Shown here: piece by piece, positions 23,320 to 35,085 of the stretch
Numbering within the stretch: the stretch's first letter is position 1
How the letters are laid out: each line of letters opens with the position of its first letter
Source: Perognathus longimembris pacificus
Lineage: Eukaryota > Chordata > Mammalia > Rodentia > Heteromyidae
DNA: 64,000 bases
Direction: 5' to 3'
Assembly (NCBI RefSeq): GCF_023159225.1
Contig: NC_063177.1
Span: forward strand, 15,524,673-15,588,672
Position numbers and translations under genes: made by a program
Notes under the pieces: model-generated
What the model was told of the DNA's origin: nothing
The model's input: the letters and a program-made list of their open reading frames with translations, nothing else
The model's database searches: none

Positions 23320-23332
23320 AAAGAAAACTTCC

Positions 23333-24063
23333 AGGAACAAAAGTTCAGACAGTGGAGTGGAAAGTAAGGCAAAATTATGTTACTCATATTTTTCAGGGGC
23401 TTAGGATAGAAAGCAGGACGGAGAATAGGAAAACATCTGGAAAAGAATTTTGGATTTTGTTTTCTAGAAAGTTTAGACCCAAGTCAAGGATTTCACACTG
23501 GAATATTAAGTGACGACTATAACTATAGCATAAGTGAGGTGCACTAACTCCCTGATAGCAGAGGTATTTGTCACTTTGAGGTAAATGCAGGTGTTTGAGC
23601 ACAATCACTATATGACTAATGAGCAAGGCAACATTTTGACTGCCAGTATCTCCCAATGCTTACCCGAGATCGGTCATGAAAACTAGAGTGCAAAAATGAA
23701 AGGAAAAACTGCACCAGAAAAGGGGGAATAGTTGATAAGGCCAATGCAGGAACAAAAGAACCAGGGAAGCAAAAAGAGAGGATTCTGAGCAGAGGGACTT
23801 CAAGATGGAGACACACAGTGCCAGACATTACATGTAGCCACTGGGGCATCCAGCACTCATGGGAAAAGACAGAGAGACCCTCATAGCCCAAGGAGAGGAG
23901 ACAGAGGTGCATGAATGTGAATGCAGGTGGCATAGTGGGTGTCCTGCATGCACGGGATGTCACTGACTCTGTTGGGGTTGACCATTAATATACAACTTCC
24001 TAGAAAGAATGTGTGATCTGAGCACCAATGAAATGAAGGTAATAATGCTGTACACAACTTTTC
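23333..24063. other. Non-coding duplicated DNA, unit A
   Basis: Matches 33830-33950 plus 35086-35700 of unit B with many substitutions and small indels. Open frames on both strands are short and not conserved in phase. No gene. Confidence 0.55.
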
Positions 24064-24607
24064 AGAGATCAATAAAGCCAACTGCTTTAATCTTGTTATC
24101 CTAGGTCAACAGAAGCAGGGAAAACCTATCTTTTCAGGGCATTCATATTCGTCTGCTGGATCCACAGCTAGTCCCTGACAATGAAATGCTATAGTTCTGT
24201 GAAGGACCCACTGCCAGACTCCATGGAATATTAGTGTGTGCAATGCCTTTATAGCTCTGCCTAAGACCATGACTTTCCTTCCCCTCGTGTGTGTGGGTGT
24301 GCGCGGCGTGCGCACGTGCGCTCACATCACAGAGCACAGTATTGCTTCAGGATGAAGATGAGCTGAAGATGGGAGGAACCGAGTCACCACCTTCCTCCTC
24401 CACTCTGTGTTCATGGACAAGAGCCCTAGGAGGAGCAGGTCAGGGTGGGAGCCTCTCACTCTGCCTTCTGTACACTGCACCTTGAGGACTCTGATGCTGG
24501 GATCAGGGAGACCTTTGTGTCCTAGTTTTACTGCCACCTCTCTATGTGACTTTTATCCATTCAGTTTATGAGATAAACCACATCTGATCAAAGACACAAT
24601 CATTCTA

Positions 24608-24815
24608 CTCACCTCATAGAACATAGTGATGGTCAAGGGAAGGAGCTGCTGAGTGTCACCACTGATGTCTGTTGCCTTCATGAAAACTGTTTCCAACATC
24701 TACAGCCCTAGCTGGGGAGTCAGCTCCGTTGTTGCTCACTTTTTTGCTGCTGTGGTCCTCACTCCTCTCCCACATGTGGAAAGACTGCAGACAGCTAAGT
24801 CTAGCACTGGCTAGC
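24608..24815 (-). promoter_or_regulatory. Putative 5' exon/promoter of OR at 17885-19018
   Basis: Reverse-strand homologue of the block at 8375-8560. Read on the minus strand: 'gaatgctagccagtgctaga', 'ccacatgtgg', 'ggctgtagatgttggaaaca' (complement of about 24687-24706), 'cccttgaccatcac' and 'tatgag|gtgagtagaatg', with the exon ending at 24613 and donor GT at 24611-24612. It lies 5.6 kb upstream of the damaged receptor and in the right orientation. The surrounding 1.1 kb is almost identical to unit B. Confidence 0.65.
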
Positions 24816-25559
24816 ATTCATTTTGGGGGGACAGACAGGCTGAGAGGCCACATCTTGGTGCTCTCTGGCTAATGTGGAGAAGGCAGGAAAGTCACTCGAT
24901 TTCAACCATCACAAGAGGGGCAGAAGCCATTTTCCTGAAGGAAACCTAATGGCAAAGAGTGTAGGCTCCATCTTAGGGAAGCAGTTGTGTCTTAGTATTG
25001 AGAAGAGTAGGAATTTGTTAGGTCTTAAAGTCTCTGGAACCCTGAGTTTCTCTCTTAGGATTTCATTCAGGTCAAAGACAAACTAATTGTTGAGTCATGG
25101 AAATGAATCCTGCTGTGCTCTGAGCAAACACAGTGGCTCTGCAGAGGAGCCTGTGTTACCTGGAGTGTGTCTCCAGGGTCCAAGTTCTGTGCTGACCTAT
25201 TCCATCCATGTGGTTGGGATGCGATCTCCTATTCCATGTTGCTCAGCACTGAGCACTGTGTGTGGAATTGCAAGGATCATAGTACAATTACTTTGGTTTG
25301 TGCTATTTCTTCCTGCCCATGCCTGAGTGTTTATCTCCCTTAGTGTGTGTTGTAAACTAGGATTAGACTTTGGGAGGTCTCAAGTGTGTACTTAATCCTA
25401 CATGCTGACAGTAAGCTTCCACATTTTGCAAATTCTAAGAGTAGGATGGCAGCCAAGAACTAGTGGTTCATAGCTGTAATCCTTGTCACTCAATGGAATT
25501 TTACTCATCCACTAGAAGAAAACATGATATTGCACCATCTGTAAAGAAATGGAAAAACC

Positions 25560-25760
25560 TAGAAGGGGGCTGAGGATATGACTTAGTGGTAGAGTGCTTG
25601 CCTAGCATGCATGAAGCCCTGGGTTTGATTCCTCAGTACCACATAAACAGAAAATGCCGATAGTGACACTGTGGGTCAAGTGGTAGAGTGATATCCTTGA
25701 ACAACAGAAGCTCAAGGAACGTGCACAGGCACTGAGTTCAAGCCCTAGGATTGACAAAAA
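25560..25760 (+). mobile_element. Diverged IDL-Geo SINE, sense
   Basis: Head 'gggctgaggatatgacttagtggtagagtgcttgcc' style with 'gtttgattcctcagtaccac', then a Geo monomer with several changes and an A tail. 'aaatggaaaa' on both sides (about 25546-25555 and 25762-25771) is a possible target duplication. Being diverged, it is an older copy. Confidence 0.8.
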
Positions 25761-26099
25761 AAAATGGAAAAGATAATGTTAAGTAAGTTAGAAAAGGGTG
25801 CTCTGGAATCAAAGGGAAATGGGAGATGAATGAAGGGAAGAGAGGGCGATTGCATTCAAGAATTCAGAAATGAGAGTGAGTCAGAATGTTGAAAGGAGTG
25901 ACGAAGAAAATTTATTTTATGGATTACTGTGTTGCTAAATAACAACACCGTTGTTCAACCATTTAAGATAATAATTGAATGAATAAAAATAAATCAATCA
26001 TTTTGAGGCTGGTAGGGTGAGAGTCAGCATCCTGTAGAAGGTAGCATTGGACCTGGATTTCCAAGTCCCAACCTGGACCTGAGCACCTAGGCTGTGATC

Positions 26100-27035
26100 T
26101 CACAGCAGGGATGAAGAACTTCTGCCAAACAGTTTCCCCAGAGCCGCTTTCATGTCCCGGTTTCTCAGACTGTAGATGAATGGATTTAACATTGGGGTCA
26201 CAGCCGTGTACATCACAGTAATTATTGCATCCTTCAGGCTGTAACTGGTCAGAGGTTGAGAGTACATGCCCATGATTGTCCCATAATACAAAGAAACTAC
26301 AGTGAGGTGGGAGCCACAGGTGGAGAAAGCTTTGAGTATGCCCTTAGTGGATGGAACCCGCAAGACAGTGGCAAAGACCCGAACATAGGAGATAATGATG
26401 CAAAACAATGGCACAGAGAAAATGCCAACCCCAAGGTACATTATCTTTACATTAAAGTGGATGACAGAGCAGGATAGCTTGAGCAAAGGCAAAATGTCAC
26501 AGTAGAAGTTGGCCACTTCCTTGCTGCCACAGAAAGAAAGCCTTGCTGTAAGTAGGGCATGAGGAAGTGAATTGGCATTTCCAACCACCCAGGACCCAAC
26601 AACCATCACTACACACAGTCTTGGGCTCATAATTGTAGTGTAATGAAGAGGGCGGCTGATAGCCACAGCTCGATCTATTGCCATTGCAGCCAAGATATAG
26701 CTGTCAGTGTTGCCAAAAGATAACATGAAATCCATCTGCATGAAGCACCCCACATAGGAAATGGTTTTACTCCCCAAGAGATGGTTGGTCAACATCTTGG
26801 GGATGGTGGCAGATGAGAAGAAGATGTCAACAAGAGAGAGGTTGGCTAGGAAGAAGTACATGGGGTTATGGAGATGAATATCAGAGACAATGGCCAGGAT
26901 GATGAGCATGTTTCCAACCAGTGTGATGGGGTAAATGAAAAGGAAGAGGATGAAGAAGATGTCTTCCTGTTCCTGCTGTCCTGTCACTCCCAGGAGGATG
27001 AAATCTGTGGTAGCAGACTGATTTTCTTCTCTCAT
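26100..27035 (-). CDS. Olfactory receptor, OR1A-like (intact)
   Basis: 311-residue class II olfactory receptor on the - strand, collinear over its whole length with the copy at 13392-14327. NQS glycosylation site at 5-7, Cys97, MAIDRAVAISRPLHY at 118-132, KAFSTCGSHL at 235-244 and NPFIYSLRNRDMK near the end are all present; it ends RSSSSLL. The first half is nearly identical to the damaged copy at 17885-19018 (SSATIPKMLTNHLLG, MQMDFMLSFGNTDSY), whereas the second half carries private changes such as YSQPLTSYS. Putative acceptor directly upstream; putative 5' exon at 36236, 9.2 kb upstream because L1s have enlarged the intron. Expected to be an odorant receptor; ligand unknown. Confidence 0.95.
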   Translation of the reverse strand: MREENQSATTDFILLGVTGQQEQEDIFFILFLFIYPITLVGNMLIILAIVSDIHLHNPMYFFLANLSLVDIFFSSATIPKMLTNHLLGSKTISYVGCFMQMDFMLSFGNTDSYILAAMAIDRAVAISRPLHYTTIMSPRLCVVMVVGSWVVGNANSLPHALLTARLSFCGSKEVANFYCDILPLLKLSCSVIHFNVKIMYLGVGIFSVPLFCIIISYVRVFATVLRVPSTKGILKAFSTCGSHLTVVSLYYGTIMGMYSQPLTSYSLKDAIITVMYTAVTPMLNPFIYSLRNRDMKAALGKLFGRSSSSLL

Positions 27036-28124
27036 GGCTCCTTCAGCATGAAAAGGGAAAGGAACCCAGAATTAGTAGTTACTTCCTGACCTTTCATATT
27101 CACCGCTGGTGGCTCAAGTGACCAGGTGCCTGAATAACTGAGTTCATGAAATCCCAATGGAACCCACTGCTTGGGGGACCCTCCTTGGTTAATGGGATTA
27201 ACCATCATTCACACCTGGACATTCATGTCTAACAGGAGCAACTTGGAAATTGTATATTCTTTTGTTTATCCTCCCCATGGATACTACCATGCAAATATCT
27301 GTGATTTGATCATGTTGTAATTAAAGCTCATATTCTTTGCAGCAAACTCATAAATATGTGAATGCCTCTCACATCCATTCATTCTGATGTAAGAGAGTGC
27401 CCCTCTCTCAGAGACCTTACGACCTCCTATAACAGCTAAGTGTCCCACACTAGTGCCCCACACTACTGTGTACATTCATGAAAATGGAGAGAGCGCATTT
27501 TGGAGTCTTTGACAATCTATTGCAGTGCTGAGGGTCCTTTAGTAGGAAGATTAATTTGAGAATTAGGAATATTCCCCTTGGTCTGACACAGGATTTCCAC
27601 AACCCAGACATCTACACTATCTCTGAAAGATTCTCGGCCACCCGAATCACTGCATTTAAGTCCTACCAAAATAGGCCCAGGGAATTTCCTTCACAGCTGT
27701 CCCATTTGCCAAGTATATTTAGTAGGCTTTAGTAGATTTAGCTTTAGTAGGCTTTATCCATTGGAAAATCTAAACATTTTCTCTTCCTGTTCTATTCTTC
27801 AGATGACTTATTGAATTGTACTTGGCTACAACTACTGTGAGATAACCAGGGCCCTATTTAAACAGCATGATCTTTTTTTTTTTGTATGTTTAGTTGTCCT
27901 GACAATCCAGCCTATTCACATTCACTCAAGATTGCAGCATTTTAGAGGAGAAGAAAGATATATATTGCTTATTTTTAATTTTGTCATATGATTATTACGG
28001 AGCATGCATGAACCAAATCATTCACACTCGTTATTCCTTGAGTTGAATCCTGGTGTATTTCCTGCAGGCCCTTCTTGGAGGATGCACACAAGTACAATTA
28101 TTTGTCCCCTTGCTGTACATCTGC

Positions 28125-28395
28125 TCTTCTTGCTTTTTTGTTTGTTTGGTTCTTTGTTTTTGCCAATCTGGGAGCTTAAACTCAGGGCCTGGGCACTGTC
28201 CCCAAGCCTTTTTGTGTTCAAGGCTAGTGCTCTACCACCTGAGCCACACTACCACTTCTAACTTTATCTCTCAGTGGTTTATTGGAGCTAAGAATGTTGT
28301 GGACTTTTCTGCCTGAGCTGGCTTTGAACCACAATCCTCAGATCTCAGCTTCCTGAGTAGTTAGGATTGTAGGCATGAGGTTCCAACACCCAGTT
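28125..28395 (-). mobile_element. B1-like/Geo composite SINE, antisense, unit B only
   Basis: T-rich/GTTT end, 'ctcagggcctgggcactgtc', 'ctctaccacctgagccacac', 'gctttgaaccacaatcctcag' and 'cttcctgagtagttaggatt'. Complete two-part structure. Its absence at the matching place in unit A suggests insertion after the duplication or loss from unit A. Confidence 0.75.
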
Positions 28396-29384
28396 TCCCC
28401 TTTCTTCAAAAAAATTATTATTATTACCTGACTCATGGTCTCTATTTTCACTGTCTCAGTGCTCTATTTCAGGCAATGCTTGTGGCAATGCTCCCCTAAC
28501 TGCTATACCCCAGTTGCCCCCTTCTTGACCCATGCTGTACTCTAAGGCATGCTAAATGCAGCAGAAACTACCAGCTGGCCTGCCCAGGCCCATGCTCTTC
28601 TCCTTTTCTTCAACACTCAAAAAAACTACATTTCCAAGATGCTCTTTCGGTGAATGTGACCATGTGACTGTGTTCAAGTCCATCCACTTATGTATTCCAG
28701 TTCTGTGATTCCTCCACTGCGAGAAAATATTCAGGAGCCTTGGTGGGAGGATGGAGCAACATGGAGGGATGAACCTGCTTCCCTGCCTACAGGAGAACTT
28801 CTCACCATCAAAAAACACTAGTTTTTTTCATGCTAAGTTATTTTAAGTAATTTTCAGTCTAAGTCATTTTTACAGTCTATCATCAACTTACTACAGTGAT
28901 CTAAAATATGATTAGGTAATTGAATAATTTTTCTAAGATTACTTATTACTACTCAAAATAATTCATTCTATGGTTAATTCAATCAGCAGTTCTCAATTTT
29001 TCTGCAACACCTGTCAATTAGCACAATAAGCATGAGAGGATATAAATCTAATTACTTTTATCAAATCTCATTATGATGTACTTTCCTATTACAGAATCTA
29101 AATCAATATGGTTAAACCCTTCCTGTGTCCTTCCCCTTTGTACAGAATCACAATACCTCAGATATTACAGTGTTCATTAAATCTGGATGGCCTAGAGACT
29201 ATGCGTAGCTCATATGACACAGAGGAGAAAGATTTCAGGCCTGGAGCTTTGAAGTCCAAGGTAATGTTGATAGCAATGTTCATAGCATAATGTTTCCAGC
29301 AATGTCCCATTGCTATAAAAACCATAGGACCTACAGATGAACATAAAAGTTTTAAAAGACATGAAAATTGGTCTTTTGAAAAAC

Positions 29385-29583
29385 CATAGAAGCTGATAGG
29401 TTATGACTGTAATCCTAGCTGCTCGGGAGGCTTGAAGCCATCATAGGCAGGAAAGCATGTGGCACTCTCGGCCCTGATTAACCACCCAAAAATCTGCGAG
29501 AGAAGCTATGCCTCAGGATGTAGAGCACTAACCTTGAGCAAAACTGCTCAGGATCAGTGTCCATACATTTAGTTCAAACACCA

Positions 29584-29628
<45 letters not shown>
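29385..29628 (+). mobile_element. Older SINE with CA-repeat tail
   Basis: Sense B1-like/Geo SINE ('gtaatcctagctgctcggg', 'cctcaggatgtagagcac') ending in about 40 bases of uninterrupted CA. Orthologous in position to the element at 21105-21452. Confidence 0.8.
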
Positions 29629-29629
<1 letters not shown>

Positions 29630-30869
29630 ATTTATTGGTATATAAGAAAGTGCAAGTACTAGATGGGAATATCCTCCTCTTTCGGAGTATAAGGGAGAAA
29701 AATAAGATTTAGAGGAGAAACTAAAAGAATCTCAAATATAACTGCAATGTTTTTATAATTAGAACTAAGAAGAATGGCTACTGTGTTTATTAAATCCACA
29801 AGGTTGTATTCTTCGCTGCACTCGCCTGATAGTTAAACAACATCATAATAAAGGTGATTTAAGATAAAGATGTCATATATTTGGTAACAACAACATGGTT
29901 CCTAGAGTCGCCATAAAACTGGGAGCTCAGCCTATGTTTCACTAAGAGGGTAAGAGAGGCAGGGACAGAGAAGGAGTTCCCGGTGAGGAGATTGCAAGTC
30001 ACTGGGTTTATTTACCCTGGTCAACTTCCAAGATCCAAGAGTCATTTCTCATGCTCAGAGATGGGTGCAATATGGGAAAGACTCAAGTAGGAGAAACAAT
30101 ATGTCAGTGCTTCAGCTGGGGGAGTTTTCACTAATCTTCTAATACTCTTTAATGGCCCAGTGCTTCTGCCCCAGGTTACTCATTTGGTATAAGCCTTTCC
30201 TTCCACTCATGGCATCTCCAACTGGCTAAGCTCTTTGTTACATGATGGATAACAGTCTAGTTATGGCACTTTCACACTCCTTGCCGGAAAATGGGGTGAC
30301 CATGCACTCTTCTCCACATTACAAAGTCCTCATAAAATCTGTTTCTTTTCTCTTCCAGTGTAAATGAGGAAGAATGGAGAGACCACGTAGTCTGGGTCTG
30401 TAACTCACAATGACCGGTTCCAAATGGACTCTTCACTCTCCTCAGTCCTTGTCCCCATTATCCATGGAAGTCTATCCAAACTTCTACCACTCTCTGCCAC
30501 TCACCATGACACCTACAAAAGCAAGCTCCTGATGCCTGAATATCACTTGCCTCTTCTCTGAGAAACTTAACCCATACAGGACTGTCTCCTCCACATTTCC
30601 TAATACGTATAATTTGCACACAAGGAAAAAGATGTTTCTATGTGCAGTCTACTCCTCTTTTCATTCCTTTGTTTGTCAGTCATTTTCCTATCCAATCCTT
30701 AAGTTGTACTATTTTCCCTTTTCGATACCCACATCAACACCAGCTCTTTCCCATGGAGTAGGTACAGCATCTATTCTCTCTAAACATTCAATATATCATG
30801 TTCTGTCGTATAACCCTTGTAACTTTTCTTTCTTCTTGAACCCAGCTTGTTCAGATAGAGCTGTTCCTT

Positions 30870-31034
30870 TTTTTTGTACTGACACTGGGGTTTGAACTTA
30901 GGACCTGGGTACTGTCCTGAGCTTTTTTTTGTTACTACTCAAGCCACAGTTACACTTTCCAACTTTTTTTGTGCTTAATTGGAAATAAGAACTTTCCTAC
31001 CCAGGTTTGCTTTCAATGAAAATCCACAGAAGTC
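30870..31034 (-). mobile_element. Left part of SINE split by L1
   Basis: Geo-type part and middle of the antisense SINE ('acactggggtttgaacttagg', 'gtgcttaattggaaataag'). Its right part ('cctcctgagtagccagg' to 'cagcactaagc') continues at about 33687-33745. Compare the unbroken copy at 22478-22715. Confidence 0.85.
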
Positions 31035-33675
31035 TACATTCCCACCAACAATGAAGTAGGGTTCCCTTTTGGCCACGTCCCCTCCAACATTTGTTATTGT
31101 TAGTTTTCTTGATAAAGGACATTCTTACTGGGGTGAGGTGGAATCTCAATGTTGTTTTTACATTTCTTTTATGGCCAGTGACGTAGAGCACTTCTTCATG
31201 TGTCTCTTGGCCATTCTCATTTCCTCATCACAGAAGTCTCTTTTTAAGTCTTTAGCCCACTTGTTGAGGGGGCTGTTGGTTCTTTGCAGTTTTGTTTTGG
31301 AGGAATTTAATTTTTTTGGGTCTGCAGATATTTTAGATATGAGGCCTTTGTCTGTTGTATGGCCGGTAAAGATCTTTTCCCAATCTGTGGGCTTTCTGTT
31401 TATCTTGTTTGCCCTGCAGAAGCTCTGCAGTTTGATGCAGTCCCATTTTCCCAACCTTTCTTTGATTTGTAGCATTTCTGGGCCTTTACTGAGGAAGTTT
31501 CATCCTATGCTAAGGAGCCCAAGTGTTTCTACTACTCCTTTTTATAGTGTTTTCTGGCTATCTTTTTTATTTTGAGGTCTTTGATCCATTTGGAATTGAT
31601 TTTGGTGCAGGGTGATATATAAGGATCTAGTTTTAGTTTGTTGCAGGTGTTGAACCAGTTTTGCCAGCACCATTTGTTAAAGAGGCTATCTTTCTTCCAT
31701 CCTTTTTTTTTTTTTTTTTTTTTTGGCCAGTCGTGGGCCTTGGACTCAGGGCCTGAGCACTGTCCCTGGCTTCTTCCAGCTCAAGGCTAGCACTCTGCCA
31801 CTTGAGCCACAGCGCCGCTTCTGGCCGTTTTCTGTATATGTGGTGCTGGGGAATCGAACCTAGGGCCTCGTGTATCCGAGGCAGGCACTCTTGCCACTAG
31901 GCTATATCCCTAGCCCTCTTCCATCCTATTTTTTAGCTCCTTTATCAAAGATTAAGTAGGCATAGTTCTGCAGGTTCATTTCTGGGTCTTCAGTTCTGTT
32001 CCATTGATCTTCAGGCCTGTTCCTGTGCCAATACCAAGCTGTTTTTATTACTATAGCTTTATAATACAGCTTGAAGTTTGGTATTGTAATTCCTCCAGCA
32101 CTGTTCTTTCTGCTTAGGATTGTTTTTTGCTATTCACAGTCTTTTATTGTTCCATATGAATTTCTGGATTGCTTCCTCTATTTCATTAAAAACAATGGTG
32201 CTGGGATATTAATGGGTATTGCATTGAACTTGTTCAGACACTCTGGAAAGCAGTGTGGAGATGCCTCGGAAGGCTAAACATAGAGCTCCCCAATGACCCA
32301 GCAGCCCCACTTTTGGGTCTCTACCCAAAAGACCAAAAACAAGAACACACTAAAGCCACCAGCACAACAATGTTCATTGCAGCACAATTTGTCATAGCTA
32401 AAATATGGAACCAGCCCAGATGTCCCTCAGTAGACAAATGGATCAGGAAAATGTGGTACCTATACACAATGGAATTTTATGCCTCTATCAGAAAGAATGA
32501 CATTGCCCCATTTGTAAGGAAGTGGAAGAACTTGGAAAAAAGTGAGCCAGACCCAAAGAAACATGGATTCTGTGGTTTCACTCATAGGGAATAATTAGCA
32601 AAGGTTTAGGCTAGTCACAGCAGAGGATCACAAGAGCCTAATAGCTATGCCCCTATGAATGCATAAGATAATGCTAAGTGGAATGAACTCCATGTTATGG
32701 AAACGAGTGTTATATCACTGTTATATTTACTTTCAACATGCCATGTGAAACTGTAGCTTCTTTTGTTGATGATCCTCTTGTATCCCTTCCTGTGTTTGTA
32801 CCCATGCTATCACTGTATCTTATCTGAATACACTGGATACTGTATATACTGGTATTAGAACTAGGGAAGTGAAAGGGAATACCAAAATCAAGAGACAAAG
32901 GATAAAAAGACAAACGACTCCAAAAGAAATACTTGCAAAACCATTTGGTGTAAACCAACTGAACAACTCATGGTGGCAGAGAGAAAGGGGAAAGGGGGAG
33001 AGGGGAATGAAGGAGGAGGTAACAAACAGTACAAGAAATGCACCCAAGGCCTAACGTATGAAACTGTAAACCCTCTGTACATCACTTTGACAATAAAAAT
33101 AAGAGAAAGAGAGAGAGAGAGAAGCTAGGGATCAAGAGCAAATAGATAACTAAAAATCTCAACACTTGAAAATTAAGAAATGTATTTCTGAATGTTCTTA
33201 GGTTAAAAGTTATAAGAAGTATTAGAAAATAATTTTAAAGTTGAATTACCTATAAAATTGTGTGGACAAAGTATGCTAGAAGTCATCTGAGTGGAACTGT
33301 ACAAGCATTGAGTATGCATAGTTAGTGTTAAGACCACATGAAACACCAACGATCAACCAAGAAGCAGGGGAAGCCCTTCATTCTGCTTAGGTATATGTAA
33401 GTCTTTGGATAAAGAATCTAGTGGAAACATTTTCTCTATATTTAATCTGCTTTCCATCTCAATTTATAAATGCCTCCTCCTCTCTCATTTTTAAATATTG
33501 AGACTGACTCAGCCTAAGAAATCACAAATTTGGTGTTTTTTAAAGGTTAAATTGCAAAAGTTAATGCTCATTTTATTCTGTTGAACCTCTCTTATCTCTA
33601 TTTCATATGAAAAACATTGTTTGTGAAAGTACACCAATTGGTACATACATTAAACAGAAACAAGTAAAAAAAAAT
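31035..33675. mobile_element. Twin-primed LINE-1 with inverted 5' part
   Basis: 31035-32228 is antisense L1 ORF2 C-terminal sequence; on the - strand it encodes CRLL-type, 'TLLHCWW' and 'WAKDLKRDF' ORF2 landmarks. 32229-33110 is sense and resumes at the very next part of ORF2 (LPNDPAAPLLGLYPKD, KMWYLYTMEFYASIRKND), then the 3' UTR ending 'ttgacaataaaa'. A further 550 bp without L1 similarity follows, with ATTAAA at 33649-33654 and an A9 run at 33666-33674. CACAGAAGTC flanks the whole at 31025-31034 and 33677-33686. No intact ORF2; not active. Confidence 0.82.
31704..31916 (-). mobile_element. IDL-Geo SINE, antisense, nested in L1
   Basis: Young-looking dimer, poly(T) at the left, reversed head 'ggctatatccctagccc' at the right. 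Target duplication TCTTCCATCCT at 31693-31703 and 31917-31927, within the inverted L1 arm. Confidence 0.93.
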
Positions 33676-33950
33676 GCACAGAAGTCAACCTCCTGAGTAG
33701 CCAGGAATAAAGGCATGAGCCATCAGCACTAAGCAAGAAATACATTTTTAATGCTTTACTTTAAAATCACTCACTCTCCTATCAATTATAGACAAATCCC
33801 AATTTGCATACTATACTAGGAAGAAAGCTTCCAGGACCAAAAGTTCAAACCAGTAGGCTGTGAGCTCAGGCAAAGTTATGTTACTCATACTTATCAGAAG
33901 CTGAGGAAGGAAACAAGAAGAGGAAAACATCTGGAAAACAATTTTGGTAT

Positions 33951-35085
33951 TCGGGGTCTTTTATTGTTCAATATCAATTTCTGGATTGTTTTCTCTATTT
34001 CATTGAATGGTGTTGGGATTTTAATGGGTATTTGAATTTGTAGATAGCCTTTGGTAATATTGTCATTTTCATAATGTTAATCCTTCCAATCCAGGAGCAT
34101 GGAAGGTTTTTCCATTTCCTTAGTTCTGCTTTAATGTCCTTTTTCGGGTGTTTAAAGTTCTCATCATAGAGGTCTTTCACTTCTTTGGTTAAGGTTATTC
34201 CTAAGTATTTTATGTTTTTGGAGGCTATTGCAAAAGGACTTTCTTTCCTGATTTCAGCCTCGCTCTTCGGGTCATTGGCATATAGAAATGCCATTGATTT
34301 TTTTTTTTTGAGTGGACTAAGGATTTTTATTCTTTTTTTTTCTTATTTATTGTCAAAGTGATGTACAGAGAGGTTACAGTTTCTTTTTTAATTTTTTTGT
34401 TTATTTATTGTCAAAGTGATGTACAGAGGGGTTACAGTTTCATATGTTAGGCCTTGGGTACATTTCTTGTACTGTTTGTTATCTCCTCCGACATTCCCCT
34501 CCCCCTTCCCTTTCCCTTCTTCCCCCATGAGTTGTTCAGTTGGTTTACACCAAATGGTTTTGCAAGTATTGCTTTTGGAGTCATTTGTCTTTTGTCGTTT
34601 GTCTTTGTCTCTCGATTTTGATATTCCCTTTCACTTCCCTAGTTCTAATTCCAGTATACATGAAGCCATTGATTTCTGAGAATTTATTTTATATCCTGCT
34701 ACTTTGCCAAAGTTTTAGATCAGCTCAAGTAACTTGGGAGGAGACTCTATGGGGTTCTTTAAATACAGGATAATGTCCAACTAGTTGGCCAACTATTTGA
34801 ATAGCTGAATTCAAGGAAACTTTAAATTGCTAATCACGTATCAATAACCTTAAATATCATTATTCTTAGACTTCTCCAGTCTGCCTTTTTGTATCAGAAG
34901 TATCTGCAGAAACAGTGTTTTAATGTCACATTACAAATTCCTAAGCTCTGAGTGAATTCTTGAAATTATTTTTATTTGTTCCCTAAATGATATTTTCCTT
35001 TTGTTTCTTGATAAAAATAAATAAAATGCTTCTCAGTAAAATGTTATTTTACTTTTTAAATTAAATTATATATAAAACACCAAAA
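33951..35085 (-). mobile_element. Nested antisense LINE-1 fragments
   Basis: The outer element is antisense ORF2: the - strand at 33995-34294 encodes the conserved [18 protein letters not shown] and [10 protein letters not shown] landmarks, and its continuation resumes near 34676 ('atcctgctactttgccaaag'). It is split at 34301-34664 by an antisense L1 3' end containing two copies of the tail motif 'ttattgtcaaagtgatgtac' (near 34347 and 34405). The inner insertion is flanked by GCCATTGATTT at 34290-34300 and 34665-34675. 'aattttgg' flanks the outer insertion. About 34780-35085 is unassigned. Confidence 0.78.

Larger units (their letters stand above)
17990..25440. repeat. Segmental duplication unit A (OR + upstream)
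   Basis: Unit A matches unit B (about 25990-37055) in order and orientation: OR coding exon, about 1.6 kb of highly similar upstream DNA (19019-20600 versus 27036-28800), further matching blocks (20840-22460 versus 29095-30850), the antisense SINE, then 23320-25440 versus 33825-37050. Differences in length are explained mostly by independent L1 and SINE insertions. Edges are approximate. Confidence 0.85.
27036..30869. other. Upstream flank of OR, non-coding, unit B
   Basis: Counterpart of 19019-22477. Contains an antisense B1-like/Geo SINE (about 28125-28395) absent from unit A, where 'cctttgatcttcttgatttc' continues uninterrupted near 20135. It also has a sense SINE (about 29385-29585) shared with unit A and a CA repeat (29586-29628). 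No gene. Confidence 0.6.

Noticed and set aside
24874..25086. 70-codon frame identical in units A and B (also 36486-36698)
   Set aside because: Identity at DNA level extends beyond the frame on both sides, so it reflects the homogenised tract, not protein conservation; no known motif.
31158..31475. L1 ORF2-like open frames (also 30997-31191, 32253-32594, 33995-34294) as possible active L1
   Set aside because: All are short pieces of 5'-truncated, inverted or nested L1; no complete ORF1 or ORF2 exists in the window.
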